From the NCBI RefSeq assembly GCF_039542035.1, contig NZ_BAABHJ010000040.1, positions 186,001 through 250,000 of the forward strand: a DNA stretch of 64,000 nt. The letters are read 5' to 3'. A model generated the notes under the pieces. The model did no database searches and was not told where the DNA came from. It saw only the letters and a program-made list of their open reading frames with translations. Position numbers and translations under genes: made by a program. The stretch's first letter is position 1; each line of letters begins with the position of its first letter. Origin of the DNA: Actinoallomurus liliacearum (GTDB lineage Bacteria > Actinomycetota > Actinomycetes > Streptosporangiales > Streptosporangiaceae). Shown piece after piece: positions 16,569-26,869 of the stretch.

Positions 16569-17675
16569 TCAGAGCGGGTCGGTGAAGGTCCAGCCCTTGT
16601 CGAGGAGCGCGTCGACGGCGGTGACGGCGGTGGCGATACGGTCCTCGTGGGTCCCGGTGACGACGACGTACGGCAGGCCGCGCCGGTCGAGCTCCTCCCG
16701 GAACCGTTCCGACATCCGCTCCCGGATCGACTCGCCGTCGCGCCAGCCGTCCTGCTCGAAGGGCACGCCGGCGGTGTCCGTCAGGATCCACAGGTCGTGG
16801 TGGGCGCGGGCGTGCAGGCGTTCGACGTCGGGCGCCGGCGCGCCGAGGTAGCGCTCGTGCCAGAGGCAGGTGGCGAACGCGTCGGTGTCGCAGACCAGCA
16901 GCGGGGAACCGGAACGGGCGGCCGCGTCCTCCAGGGCGAGCTGCCGCTCGGCGATCACCGTGAACTCCTCCGACGACCAGCCGAGATCGCCGATCCACAG
17001 GCCCGGGTCGGCCCGCCGGGCGACGGCCAGCTTCTCCTCGCAGTACAGGCGGCCGTACTCCGGAACCCACCGGGTCGCCGCCCAGGCCCCGCCGCGGGCG
17101 GCGTAGTGCGCGGCCAGGGCGCGGCTGAGCGTGGTGGTGCCCGAGGACTCCGCGCCGAGGACGACGACGCGCCGGGTGAGGTGCGCCCGGACGGCGGGCG
17201 AGAGCCACTCCCAGCAGGCGACGGGGTCCCGCCGTACGGCGGTGCCGCTGACCGGGAACCGGTCGCGCGGCGGGTCGACGGGGACGTGCGCGGCGGCGAA
17301 CCGGCGCGCGAGCTCGGGGCCGTACGCCTCGGAGCTGAACACCGCGTCGACCGGCGGTACGCCGAGCGCGCCGACGCCGTGCCCGGACGCCGCGGCCAGG
17401 CCGGTCCGGAACGCCGCCACGTGCGCCGCCCAGACCTCGTCGGAGTCGTAGTCGACCTCGACGTCGTCGAGGACCGGGACGATCTCGACGTGCGGCTGGG
17501 GGTGCCGTTCCCGGAGCCAAGCCGCGCGCAGGGCCACCGGGACGCTCTCCACGGTCGAGGCGGCCACGACGACGGTCACGTGCGCGCAGGCGTCCGCCGC
17601 CGTGTCGATCAGGTGATGGTGGCCGGCGTGCGGCGGATAGAACTTCCCGATGACCAGCCCATGCCGGTATCTCAC
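16569..17675 (-). CDS. nadR: NadR-like NMN adenylyltransferase / nicotinamide riboside kinase
   Basis: This 368-residue bifunctional NAD-salvage enzyme has an N-terminal nucleotidyltransferase domain (1-175) with GKFYPPHAGH and VSGTAVRRDP. The C-terminal P-loop kinase domain (about 180-365) has LVCDTDAFATCLWHERY. The P-loop reads GAESSGTTTL: the usual lysine is threonine. The GTG start (17675) overlaps the stop of pnuC (GTGA), so the transporter and kinase are co-translated: nicotinamide riboside enters through PnuC and is trapped and turned into NAD here. Confidence 0.9.
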   Translation of the reverse strand: MRYRHGLVIGKFYPPHAGHHHLIDTAADACAHVTVVVAASTVESVPVALRAAWLRERHPQPHVEIVPVLDDVEVDYDSDEVWAAHVAAFRTGLAAASGHGVGALGVPPVDAVFSSEAYGPELARRFAAAHVPVDPPRDRFPVSGTAVRRDPVACWEWLSPAVRAHLTRRVVVLGAESSGTTTLSRALAAHYAARGGAWAATRWVPEYGRLYCEEKLAVARRADPGLWIGDLGWSSEEFTVIAERQLALEDAAARSGSPLLVCDTDAFATCLWHERYLGAPAPDVERLHARAHHDLWILTDTAGVPFEQDGWRDGESIRERMSERFREELDRRGLPYVVVTGTHEDRIATAVTAVDALLDKGWTFTDPL

Positions 17676-18307
17676 GAGGCCACCGCCCGCCGTGTCCAGT
17701 CCTTCCGCCAGGCGAACAGCCCGGCGACGCACAGCGCGAGGAAGACGACGTAGAGCACGCTGGTCAGGTAGAGGTGCTTGTAGGCGTACAGCGGGATGTA
17801 GATCAGGTCGGCGCTGATCCACAGCCACCAGGACTCCAGCAGCTTGCGGCTCTGGCCGTACGTCGCCGCCAGCGAGATCACGGTGGTCAGCGCGTCCCAG
17901 AAGGGGACGTTCGAGTCGGTCCAGGTGCTCAGCACCCACGTCAGCAGGCCGGTGGCCGCGAGGCCGGCCACCGCGATCCCGGCCCACTCGGTGCGGGACG
18001 TCCGCTGGACGAGGCGTTCACCGCGCTCCTGCCCGCCGTACAGCCACTCCCACCAGCCCCACGCCTGCAGGACGACGTAGACCGCCTGCAGGCCCGCGTC
18101 GGCGTACAGACCGCCGTCCACGAAGATCAGGCCGAGCAGGACGACGTTCGCGATGCCGATCGGCCAGTTGGCGATGTGCTGGCGGACGACGAGCCAGACG
18201 TTGATCGCGCCGGTGGCGAATCCGAGGACCTCGGCCCAGCTCGTCGGCGTGCCGCCGAGCGTGACGGCGGGCGCGAGAAGCGGACCCAACAGGCTGTGTA
18301 GCGACAA
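17672..18307 (-). CDS. pnuC: Nicotinamide riboside transporter PnuC
   Basis: This 211-residue inner-membrane protein has about seven spans and PnuC features: FATGAINVWLVVRQHIANWPIGI, the aromatic WGWWEWLYGG after the third span, and SWWLWISADLIYIPLYAYKHLY near the end. The TTG start at 18307 is supported by GAGGAG 9 nt upstream; the nearby ATG is out of frame. It overlaps nadR by 4 nt. No NiaR or NrtR site was recognised upstream. Confidence 0.92.
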   Translation of the reverse strand: MSLHSLLGPLLAPAVTLGGTPTSWAEVLGFATGAINVWLVVRQHIANWPIGIANVVLLGLIFVDGGLYADAGLQAVYVVLQAWGWWEWLYGGQERGERLVQRTSRTEWAGIAVAGLAATGLLTWVLSTWTDSNVPFWDALTTVISLAATYGQSRKLLESWWLWISADLIYIPLYAYKHLYLTSVLYVVFLALCVAGLFAWRKDWTRRAVAS

Positions 18308-18360
18308 TCCGGCATACTCCTCGCGATCAGGCGGTATGTCGGCAGAACCCTACATGTGGG

Positions 18361-18434
18361 GCACACGCGCCCGGCGGACCGGCGTGTGCGGCCCCGGGAA
18401 CGCGAGAGCCGGCCTCCGCCCGCGCGGAGGGCCG
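18361..18434. terminator. Two hairpins between pnuC promoter and PIG-L gene end
   Basis: GCACACGC (18361-18368) pairs with GCGTGTGC (18382-18389), and CCGGCCTCCGC (18409-18419) pairs with the GCGGAGGGCCGG region around 18424-18435. The second is placed as a terminator of the minus-strand PIG-L gene. Confidence 0.5.
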
Positions 18435-18462
18435 GGCCGCGTCGACCCTCCGCGACACCCGG

Positions 18463-19281
18463 TCAGCGCAGGCCGGCGAACAGGTCGTCCTCCTCCCCGT
18501 CAGGGACGGGAACGGCGCTGAAGCGGCGCACGAAGACCTCGCGGCCGAGGGCCTGGCGCTGCGCCTCCTCGGGCATGCGCAGCAGGAAGATGTTCTCGCC
18601 CTGGCTGGCGTGGGCCTCCAGGGCCTTGCGCTTGCGCTCGAAGTACGCGGAGACGTCCACGGCGGTGGTGATCTCCTCGTCCGGCGTCCCGAAGTCCTCG
18701 GGGAGGTCGAAGTCCCCCACATCGGCGCCGGTGTCGCGCAGGTAGTCCATCATCTGGGCGATTCCGGCCCGGGGGATGGCGGTGTAGTAGAGCTTGCGGG
18801 GGATTCCCGTCGCCTCCGCGGCGGCGATCGCGATCCGGTGCGCCTGGATGTGGTCGGGGTGCCCGTACCCGCCCTTCTCGTCGTAGGTGACCACGACCTG
18901 GGGACGGTACCGCTCCATCAGCTCGGCGAGCCGGGCGGCCGACCGGTCGAGGGGGACGTTGCTGAACACCTCGGCGTCGGCGTTGGCGTCCCAGCCGGCC
19001 ATCCCCGAGTCCGGGTACCCGAGCAGTTCGACGTGGTCGATGGCCAGGTGAGCGGCGGACTCCTGGAGTTCGTCGAGCCGGCGGCGGCTCACCTCGACCG
19101 GGTCGTGCCCCGGCTCGCCGGGCTTGACCCCACCGGGGCCGTCGCCCTGTTCCCCGTTCGTACAGGTCACCAGGACCGTGCGGACGCCCTCCTCGGCGTA
19201 GCGCGCGAGGACGCCACCCGTGCCGATCACCTCGTCATCCGGGTGGGCGTGCACGGCCATCAGCGTGAATTCGGATTCCAT
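18463..19281 (-). CDS. PIG-L family deacetylase
   Basis: This zinc-dependent N-deacetylase of 272 residues has the AHPDDE motif (His11-Glu17 region) and the second metal motif HPDH (141-144, in KGGYGHPDHIQAHR). The family includes MshB and Mca of mycothiol metabolism and antibiotic deacetylases; the sequence is nearest in style to MshB/Mca but lacks their exact signatures, so the substrate is open. ATG 19281 begins directly at the family's first strand. It probably acts in the cytosol. Confidence 0.88.
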   Translation of the reverse strand: MESEFTLMAVHAHPDDEVIGTGGVLARYAEEGVRTVLVTCTNGEQGDGPGGVKPGEPGHDPVEVSRRRLDELQESAAHLAIDHVELLGYPDSGMAGWDANADAEVFSNVPLDRSAARLAELMERYRPQVVVTYDEKGGYGHPDHIQAHRIAIAAAEATGIPRKLYYTAIPRAGIAQMMDYLRDTGADVGDFDLPEDFGTPDEEITTAVDVSAYFERKRKALEAHASQGENIFLLRMPEEAQRQALGREVFVRRFSAVPVPDGEEDDLFAGLR

Positions 19282-19316
19282 GGCCCCCAGCATGCACGTG
19301 CGAGGGGGCCGTACGG

Positions 19317-19541
19317 TCAGCGGGAGCGGCGCCGACGGCGTCGCCAGATCTTCGCGCACTCGGCGCAGGTGTTCGGCGGAGGCGCGGACGAGGACTCTCC
19401 GCGCACGGTCATCACCGCGCCGCAGTAGGCGACCACGGTGCTCCCGACGGGCCGGGCGGGCGGCGGGTAGCCGTGTTCGACCTCCTCGTCACCAGTGCCG
19501 TCGGGCCTCAGTGCGAGCTCTGTCGAGGATCTCGGCGTCAC
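19317..19541 (-). CDS. Small zinc-ribbon-like protein (DUF3039-like)
   Basis: This 74-residue protein has a C-terminal half GSTVVAYCGAVMTVRG... NTCAECAKIW resembling the DUF3039 pattern (a Cys-Gly after a beta strand, then C-x2-C), followed by a string of arginines. The N-terminus is low-complexity. The GTG start at 19541 has GAGGG immediately upstream, which is not ideal spacing. It sits between the PIG-L gene and the divergent carboxypeptidase. It may bind zinc; its role is unknown. Confidence 0.55.
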   Translation of the reverse strand: MTPRSSTELALRPDGTGDEEVEHGYPPPARPVGSTVVAYCGAVMTVRGESSSAPPPNTCAECAKIWRRRRRRSR

Positions 19542-19712
19542 CCCTCAACGGTACGACGCGCCGTCCCGAACGTCCCGATCAGGGGCGAACAGGCCTGCCG
19601 CGAAGCGTGCGGGCTGACCGCATCCGGACCGAAGGTCACGCGTGTCCCGGTTGCATCGCATTTCGCCGACTGCGAGCATGATCCTTTCCCCCCACCACCA
19701 CCAGGAGTCCGC

Positions 19713-20663
19713 ATGCGTTTCAGCGCGCGCCTGGCCGCCGCCACCGTCGCGGGGGCCATGATCTCCTCAATTCCGTTGGGCGCTCCGAGCGCCCTCGCGG
19801 CCACGCCGTCCCCGACGGCCGGGTCGAGGGTCGTCACCGCCGCCTCCGCGCCGTCCGGCGTCGTGGCCAAGGGCGCCTACATCTACGACGCCTCCAAGGG
19901 CAAGAAGCTCTGGGGCCGCGCCACGACCACGAAGCGCCCGATCGGCAGCATGACCAAGGTCATGACCGCGCTCGTCGTGCTCCGCGCCGGCGGCCTCGAC
20001 CGCTGGGTCACCATCAAGAAGTCCTACGTCGACCACGTGAAGAACAACGACGCCTCGTCCGCCGGCCTGAAGACCGGTGACAAGGTGACCGTCCGGCAGC
20101 TGCTGAGCGGCATGATGCTGCCGTCCGGCTGCGACGCGGCGTACGCCCTCGCCGACGTGTACGGCCCCGGGCAGACGAAGTTCCTCGCCAAGATGAACAA
20201 GACGGCCAAGTCGCTCGGCATGACGAGCACGTACTTCCGGACCGCCGACGGGCTGCCGACCTCCTCCAAGAAGGAGGGGTACTCCACGCCGAACAACGTC
20301 ATCAAGCTGACGAAGAAGGCCATGGCCAGCTCGACGTTCCGGTCGATCGTGGCCGAGAAGACGTACAAGCTGTCGAAGACCACCCGCCACCACGCCTACA
20401 GCTGGAAGAACACCAACCTGCTGCTCGGCTCCTACAGCGGCACGATCGGCATCAAGACCGGCCACACGGACGGCGCCGGGTACTGCCTGGTGTTCGCGGC
20501 CAAGCGCGGCGGCCGTACGATCTACGGCCTCGTCCTGAACAGCACGACCACCGACCCGAACCGCCGGTTCACCGACGCCGCCAAGATGCTCGACTGGGCG
20601 TACGGCACCAAGTCCGCGCAGCTCCGCCTGCAGTCCGTGCCCGCGGGTCCGCAGACGGACTGA
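19713..20663 (+). CDS. D-alanyl-D-alanine carboxypeptidase (S11)
   Basis: This exported low-molecular-weight PBP of 316 residues has a signal peptide to about residue 29 (SALA-A). The S11 motifs are SMTK (Ser79, Lys82), SGC (138-140; Cys in place of the common Asn) and KTG (248-250). No C-terminal membrane anchor is seen, so it may be free or loosely wall-bound. ATG 19713 has AGGAG 5 nt upstream. It trims the terminal D-Ala of peptidoglycan stems. A serine hydrolase starts 12 nt downstream and may be co-transcribed. Confidence 0.93.
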   Translation: MRFSARLAAATVAGAMISSIPLGAPSALAATPSPTAGSRVVTAASAPSGVVAKGAYIYDASKGKKLWGRATTTKRPIGSMTKVMTALVVLRAGGLDRWVTIKKSYVDHVKNNDASSAGLKTGDKVTVRQLLSGMMLPSGCDAAYALADVYGPGQTKFLAKMNKTAKSLGMTSTYFRTADGLPTSSKKEGYSTPNNVIKLTKKAMASSTFRSIVAEKTYKLSKTTRHHAYSWKNTNLLLGSYSGTIGIKTGHTDGAGYCLVFAAKRGGRTIYGLVLNSTTTDPNRRFTDAAKMLDWAYGTKSAQLRLQSVPAGPQTD

Positions 20664-20675
20664 GACACTTGACGC

Positions 20676-22439
20676 ATGGGTGACGACGAACGCTGGAAGG
20701 CTCGCTTCCGGGCCGCGCGGGTGAGCCTGCCCGGCTGGGCGCACGACGCGCCGCACCGCTCGGTGTACCGGTCGAACGCCACGGGCACGTGGGAGATCTA
20801 CACCTGGGACCGTACGACCGGCGACCGCAGACAGGTCACCGACCGGCCGAACGGCACCTGGATGGCCGGCGTCGAGCCGACCGGTGAATGGATCTGGTGG
20901 TTCTCCGACACCGACGGCGACGAGTTCGGGGTGTGGAAGCGCCAGCCGTTCGGCGGCGGTCCGGACGAGCCCGCCGTTCCCGGCCTGGAGCCCTCCTACC
21001 CCGCCGGGCTGTCGGTGGGGTCCAGCGGACTCGCCGTCATCGGCCGGTCCACGGACGGCGGCACGACGATCCACGTGTCCCGTCCGGGGGCCGACCCGTA
21101 CGTCCTGTACTCCCACGCCGAGGACGCCTACGCCATCGACCTGTCGAAGGACGAGTCGCTCGTCGCGATCAACCACAGCGAGCACGGCGACAGCCGGCAC
21201 ATGGCGCTGCGGGTCGTCCGGACCGGCGGCGAGACCGTCGCCGACCTGTGGGACGGCCCGGGCAAGGGACTCGGCGGGCTGGCGTTCTCGCCCGTCCCCG
21301 GCGATCAGCGGCTGCTCGTCGAGCACGAGCGCCGGGGCAAGCCCGAGCCGCTGATCTGGGACCCGGTGAGCGGGGACGTCCAGGAGATCGCCCTGGACCT
21401 CCCCGGCGAGATCGGCTCGGACTGGTACCACGACGGGTCCGCGCTGCTGATCCGGCACTCCCACCACGCCCGCGACGAGGTCTACCGGTACGACCTCGCG
21501 AGCGGCGAGCTGTCGAGGATCGACACGCCGCGCGGAGTGATCGGCGGTGTCACCGCGCGCCCGGACGGCACGGTCGAGTTCTCCTGGTCGTCCTCGGCGT
21601 CCCCGCCGGTGATCCGGTCCACCTCCGGCGAGGTCGTGCTCACCCCGCCCGGCCCGCCCGCGCCCGAGTCCGTCCCGGTCGAGGACGCCTGGGTGACGGG
21701 TCCGGGCGGTGACATCCACGCCCTGGTCTCCAAGCCGGACGGACCGGGCCCGTACCCGACGGTCTTCGACGTCCACGGCGGGCCGACCGCCTACGACTCC
21801 GACTCCTTCTCCCCCGACGCCGCGGCGTGGGTGGACCACGGGTTCGCCGTCGTTCGCGTCAACTACCGGGGGTCGTCCGGCTACGGCAGCACCTGGCGCG
21901 ACGCCATCGAGGGCCGCCCCGGGCTGACCGAGCTGGAGGACATCAAGGCCGTCCGCGACTGGGCGGTCTCCTCCGGGTTGGCCGACCCGGCGCGGCTCGT
22001 CCTCACCGGCGGGTCGTGGGGCGGGTTCATCACCCTGCTCGGCATCGGGATCCAGCCGGCGGACTGGACCGTCGCGATCGGCATCGTCCCGGTGGCCGAC
22101 TACGTCGCCGCGTACGAGGACGAGATGGAGGCGCTGCAGGCGTTCGACCGGTCGCTGTTCGGCGGCTCGCCGACGGAGGTGCCCGAGCGGTACGAGGCGT
22201 CCTCTCCGATCACGTACGTCGAACGCGTCACCGCCCCGGTGCTGGTCATGGCCGGGGAGAACGACCCGCGCTGCCCGATCCGCCAGATCGACAACTACCT
22301 GGCCCGCCTGCGGGAGCTGGGCAAGGACCATGAGGTCTACCGATACGACGCCGGGCACGGCTCCCTGGTCGTGGAGGAGCGCATCCGCCAGGTCGCCGCG
22401 ACGATGGACTTCGCCCGCAAGCACCTCGACCTGACGTAG
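20676..22439 (+). CDS. S9-family (prolyl oligopeptidase-like) serine hydrolase
   Basis: This 587-residue enzyme has an N-terminal beta-propeller-like part (about 20-350, WD-type strands such as WEIYTWDRTTGDRRQVT) and a C-terminal alpha/beta hydrolase domain. The catalytic triad reads Ser447 in GGSWGG, Asp530 in ENDPRCP and His561 in AGHGS; the oxyanion region is DVHGGPTAYDSD. No signal peptide is present, so it is probably cytosolic and acts on short peptides or acylated amino acids. It follows the carboxypeptidase by 12 nt. A long hairpin follows at 22442-22487. Confidence 0.92.
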   Translation: MGDDERWKARFRAARVSLPGWAHDAPHRSVYRSNATGTWEIYTWDRTTGDRRQVTDRPNGTWMAGVEPTGEWIWWFSDTDGDEFGVWKRQPFGGGPDEPAVPGLEPSYPAGLSVGSSGLAVIGRSTDGGTTIHVSRPGADPYVLYSHAEDAYAIDLSKDESLVAINHSEHGDSRHMALRVVRTGGETVADLWDGPGKGLGGLAFSPVPGDQRLLVEHERRGKPEPLIWDPVSGDVQEIALDLPGEIGSDWYHDGSALLIRHSHHARDEVYRYDLASGELSRIDTPRGVIGGVTARPDGTVEFSWSSSASPPVIRSTSGEVVLTPPGPPAPESVPVEDAWVTGPGGDIHALVSKPDGPGPYPTVFDVHGGPTAYDSDSFSPDAAAWVDHGFAVVRVNYRGSSGYGSTWRDAIEGRPGLTELEDIKAVRDWAVSSGLADPARLVLTGGSWGGFITLLGIGIQPADWTVAIGIVPVADYVAAYEDEMEALQAFDRSLFGGSPTEVPERYEASSPITYVERVTAPVLVMAGENDPRCPIRQIDNYLARLRELGKDHEVYRYDAGHGSLVVEERIRQVAATMDFARKHLDLT

Positions 22440-22441
22440 GC

Positions 22442-22487
22442 CGAGGCGTGCCTCCCGGGGCGCGTAACGCCCGGGAGGCGCGCCTCG
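22442..22487. terminator. Terminator between S9 hydrolase and TetR genes
   Basis: A stem of about 20 bp (22442-22462 with 22468-22487, GAGGCGTGCCTCCCGGG with one mismatch) and a 5-nt loop lies between convergent genes. Confidence 0.75.
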
Positions 22488-22595
22488 CCCGCGACGATCT
22501 CGGTGGGACCGGATGACGATCCTCGCGGTCCCCCTGCGAACGCACGGCCGGCCCGCGTCACCGCCGCGGGTTTCGGCCACGGCGGCAGGCTCGCG

Positions 22596-23267
22596 TCACC
22601 GCCGGAGGTCGCGGTAGGTCGCCAGGGCGTCCCGTACGATCCCCCGCATGCCGGGCACCCGTGCGAGGCCGACGAGACGGTCGATCAGCGGGACCGTCCG
22701 CTCGATCAACCGATAGGTCTTGGCCGCCCCCGGCGAGCTGTCGTACACCCAGTGCAGGATGACGCCCATGCTGTACAGCCAGAGCAGCTCGGGCAGGTCG
22801 GCGCGGATCTCCGCGTCGGTCTTGAGGGTGGAGCCCTCCACGAGCTCCCGGTAGACGGCGATCGCGGCCTCGCGGATCGGAGCCGACTCGGTGCTGAACG
22901 GGCTCAGCGGACTCGTCGGCTCCGCCGCGTACTTGAAGAACTTCCCGGCGAACTCCTTGTACGGCTGCAGCGTGTCGATGCGGGCGCGCACCACCCCGAG
23001 CAGCCGCGCGCGGAACTCCCGCTCCCGCGCCAGCACGGCCCGGCACGCCTCGGTGTGATCGTCCTGCGAGTGCTCGTAGTAGAGCTGGATCAGCTCTTCC
23101 TTCGAGGAGAAGTAGTAGTAGGCGTTGCCGACCGACACACCGGCCTCCGCGGCGATCGCCCGCATCGTCGTCGCCTCGTAGCCACGCTCGCGGAACAGCC
23201 GCAGGGCGGTCTTCGCGATCAACTCTCTCGTCTGCTCGGACTTGGTCGGTGTGGCCACACGCGACAC
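22596..23267 (-). CDS. TetR-family regulator
   Basis: This 223-residue protein has a TetR DNA-binding domain at about 10-58 (TRELIAKTALRLFRERG, then TTMRAIAAEAGVSVGNAYYYF) and a long helical effector domain with KEFAGKFFKYAAEP and VILHWVYDSSPGAAKTYRLIERT. The first GTG (23267) and a second GTG three codons later are both usable. Its divergent neighbour is a secreted M15-like protein 147 bp away. I see no clear palindrome in the gap. Confidence 0.9.
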   Translation of the reverse strand: MSRVATPTKSEQTRELIAKTALRLFRERGYEATTMRAIAAEAGVSVGNAYYYFSSKEELIQLYYEHSQDDHTEACRAVLAREREFRARLLGVVRARIDTLQPYKEFAGKFFKYAAEPTSPLSPFSTESAPIREAAIAVYRELVEGSTLKTDAEIRADLPELLWLYSMGVILHWVYDSSPGAAKTYRLIERTVPLIDRLVGLARVPGMRGIVRDALATYRDLRR

Positions 23268-23414
23268 TGTACGACCCTCCGCCGACCATCCGGGTCCGTC
23301 ATCCAGCGGCCAGAAGTGGGTGTGGATTCGGGAAAGCGGCGCGTCCCTTGCCGGAGTGTCGCGCTCGCGGCGATCAATGCTGCGACTGGCGATGCGACAG
23401 TACGGGAGGGCTAC

Positions 23415-24131
23415 ATGTCGATACGCACTGCCGTCATCGCCGGCTGCGCAGCCGGATTCTGGACGTTAATGGCCGGTTCGGCCATGGCGCGCACCCACAC
23501 GCCGACGTCGGAGCCCGGTCTGCTGCACCAGCGACTGGCCGGTGCGCTGTTCCGGGCGGTGGGGGTCCGCTGGATCTCCTCCGGGCACTGCACCCGGCGC
23601 GGCAACCCGCACTGCACCTCGTTCGATGGGCTGCGGGCGGCGACGTTCGCCGGGCTTATGGCGCTGAAGGGGGCCAGCCACTGCCACCTGACCGTCTCCG
23701 GCGGCACCGAGGCGGGGCACGCGGCGGGCCGCTACAGCCATGGCGCGGGTTACAAGCTCGACCTCCTGCCCAACCGGTGTCTCGACACCTACATCCCGCA
23801 CCATTTCGAGCACGTCCCGACGCGGGGCGACGGCGCGGCGCAGTACCGGGCGCCGGGGCCGGTGACGTTCGCCCGCGAGCGGTCTCACTGGGACGTCACC
23901 TTCGGTGGCGTTCCGGACTCTCTGACCGGGCGGAAGGGCGCCAAGACGTCGCCCGACCACGAACCGGACAAGACCGGGCGGCCCGAGGACCGGCCGGGGA
24001 CCGAGCAGGCGGACAAGTCGGGCGTCGGCCACGGACGTTCACCGGGCGCGCCGGGGACCGCCAAGGCGGATCGCGACCGCCGGAACGTCGACGGCCTCTC
24101 CGACGGAGATGACGACGACGCGGACGATTAG
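23415..24131 (+). CDS. Secreted M15-like zinc peptidase homologue
   Basis: The 238-residue protein has a signal peptide (1-26, ending GSAMA). I do not recognise a named family from overall sequence, but the residues expected of an M15/VanX-type metallopeptidase are visible: His109 and Asp116 in SHGAGYKLD (H-x6-D) and Glu155 and His158 in ERSHWDV (E-x2-H). The tail (from about 175) is charged and disordered, rich in Asp, Gly and Lys. ATG 23415 has GGGAGGG 4 nt upstream. It could cut peptidoglycan peptides; this is inferred from motif spacing only. A strong terminator follows. Confidence 0.75.
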   Translation: MSIRTAVIAGCAAGFWTLMAGSAMARTHTPTSEPGLLHQRLAGALFRAVGVRWISSGHCTRRGNPHCTSFDGLRAATFAGLMALKGASHCHLTVSGGTEAGHAAGRYSHGAGYKLDLLPNRCLDTYIPHHFEHVPTRGDGAAQYRAPGPVTFARERSHWDVTFGGVPDSLTGRKGAKTSPDHEPDKTGRPEDRPGTEQADKSGVGHGRSPGAPGTAKADRDRRNVDGLSDGDDDDADD

Positions 24132-24150
24132 GTTTCCCGTGAAACATGAG

Positions 24151-24181
24151 CGTCCCGGCGGTGCGCGGCACCGCCGGGACG
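24151..24181 (+). terminator. Terminator after M15-like gene
   Basis: CGTCCCGGCGGTGC (24151-24164) pairs perfectly with 24168-24181, with a 3-nt loop. Confidence 0.8.
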
Positions 24182-24184
24182 TCT

Positions 24185-24296
24185 CTCGTCGATCAGACGC
24201 TCGCCGCCCAGACCCCTGGTCGACGAGCACTCGCCGGTCAAGCACTCATTGATCAGCGCTCGTCGATCAAGCGCTCGTCGGTCAGATACTGCTCGG
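24185..24296. repeat. Degenerate 14-15 bp tandem repeats after asd
   Basis: On the minus strand, directly after the asd stop, there are about seven imperfect copies of a CTGATCGACGAGCG-like unit (variants CTGACCGACGAGCG, CTTGATCGACGAGCG, CTTGACCGGCGAGTG). The function is unknown; it lies between the asd stop and the opposing terminator. Confidence 0.65.
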
Positions 24297-25363
24297 TCAG
24301 GCGCCGAACTCGGCGGCCACCAGCTCGGCGATCTCCGCGGCGTTCAGCGCGGCGCCCTTGCGCAGATTGTCGCCGCAGACGAACAGGTCGAGCGTGTTGG
24401 GGAAGTCGATCGCCTGGCGGATCCGGCCGACGTACGTCGGGTCCGTGCCGACCACGTCGGCGGGCGTCGGGTACACGCCGTTGGCCGGGTCGTCCATGAC
24501 GACGACGGTCGGCGCGGCGTCCAGGATCGAGCGCGCGCCCTCCACCGTGATCGGCCGCTCGAACGTCGCGTGCACGGCCAGCGAGTGCGTCGTGATCACC
24601 GGCACCCGTACGCACGTGGCGGAGACCTTCAGGTCGGGGATGCCCAGGATCTTGCGGGACTCGTTGCGGAGCTTGAGCTCCTCCGACGCCCAGCCGCCCT
24701 CCTTGAGCGACCCCGCCCACGGCACGACGTTGAGCGCCATCGGCGCCGGGAACGGCGACTCGGTCTCACCGAGACGGTTCTGGATCGCCTTGCGCACGTC
24801 ACCGGCGGTCTGGCCGAGCGTACGATCGCCGGCGACCGCCTCGATCTCCGCGTACAGCCGCTCCGAACCGGCCACGCCGGCCCCGGACACCGCCTGGTAC
24901 GAGGCGACGACGAGGGAGTCCAGGCCGTACTCCGCGTGCAGCGCGCCCATCGCGGCCATCATCGACAGGGTCGTGCAGTTCGGCGTCGAGATGATGTTCC
25001 GCGGCCGGTTCCGTACGGCCTCGGGGTTCACCTCCGGGACCACGAGCGGCACGTCCGGCTCCATCCGGAACGCTCCGGACTTGTCCACGACGACCGCGCC
25101 GCGCTCGGCCGCGATCGGCACCCAGACCTTCGACACCTCGTCCGGCACGTCGAACATCGCGATGTCGACGCCGTCGAACACCTCGGCGGTCAGCTCCTGG
25201 ACGACGAGCTCCTCGCCGCGTACCGGAAGCCGCTTGCCGGCGGACCGGGCGGAGGCGACGAGGCGGATCTCGCCGTACACGTCCTCCCGGGACGACACGA
25301 TCTCCCGCATGACGGTGCCGACCGCGCCGGTGGCCCCGACGAGGGCGAGGGTGGGCTTCCTGC

Positions 25364-25367
<4 letters not shown>
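24297..25367 (-). CDS. asd: Aspartate-semialdehyde dehydrogenase
   Basis: This 356-residue enzyme reduces aspartyl phosphate to aspartate semialdehyde for lysine/diaminopimelate, threonine and methionine synthesis. It has the N-terminal NADP-binding GATGAVG (11-17), catalytic Cys131 in STPNCTT, the QAVSGAG loop and HSLAVHATFE in the dimerisation domain. The length is normal. Its ATG overlaps the stop of lysC by 4 nt (25364-25367), the standard actinobacterial lysC-asd operon. Confidence 0.97.
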
Positions 25368-26632
<1,265 letters not shown>

Positions 26633-26800
26633 GCGTGTGCACTCCTCGGATCGGGATCAGGGCAGTCGAAAGCCGAGTCTACCGAGGTCAACGCGATACC
26701 CCGCGCGGATTATCCCGCTATGCGAGATTTCCCGAAAGTCGGGTAACGGTCCGGAAACCTTGCGCGAAACGACCCGCTCGCCACGAGATCCGGAACGGCC

Positions 26801-26829
26801 GACCCGTGGCCGGGACAGGGCCACGGGTC
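26801..26829. terminator. Hairpin between lysC promoter region and DUF5063 gene
   Basis: GACCCGTGGCC (26801-26811) pairs with GGCCACGGGTC (26819-26829). T-rich sequence follows on the plus strand, but the only transcript reaching it is the minus-strand recR operon. Confidence 0.55.
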
Positions 26830-26869
26830 TCTTCTATCTTGGGGGGACCCGGTGACCGGTCGAGGGTCG

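Noticed and set aside
19767..22580. 937-codon minus-strand open frame opposite the carboxypeptidase and S9 hydrolase genes
   Set aside because: It spans two certain plus-strand genes and their intergenic gap and has shadow composition (Arg, Gly, Val, Asp-rich) with no motif.
24185..24296. CRISPR array
   Set aside because: The units are 14-15 bp, degenerate and without spacers; no cas gene is present anywhere in the window.
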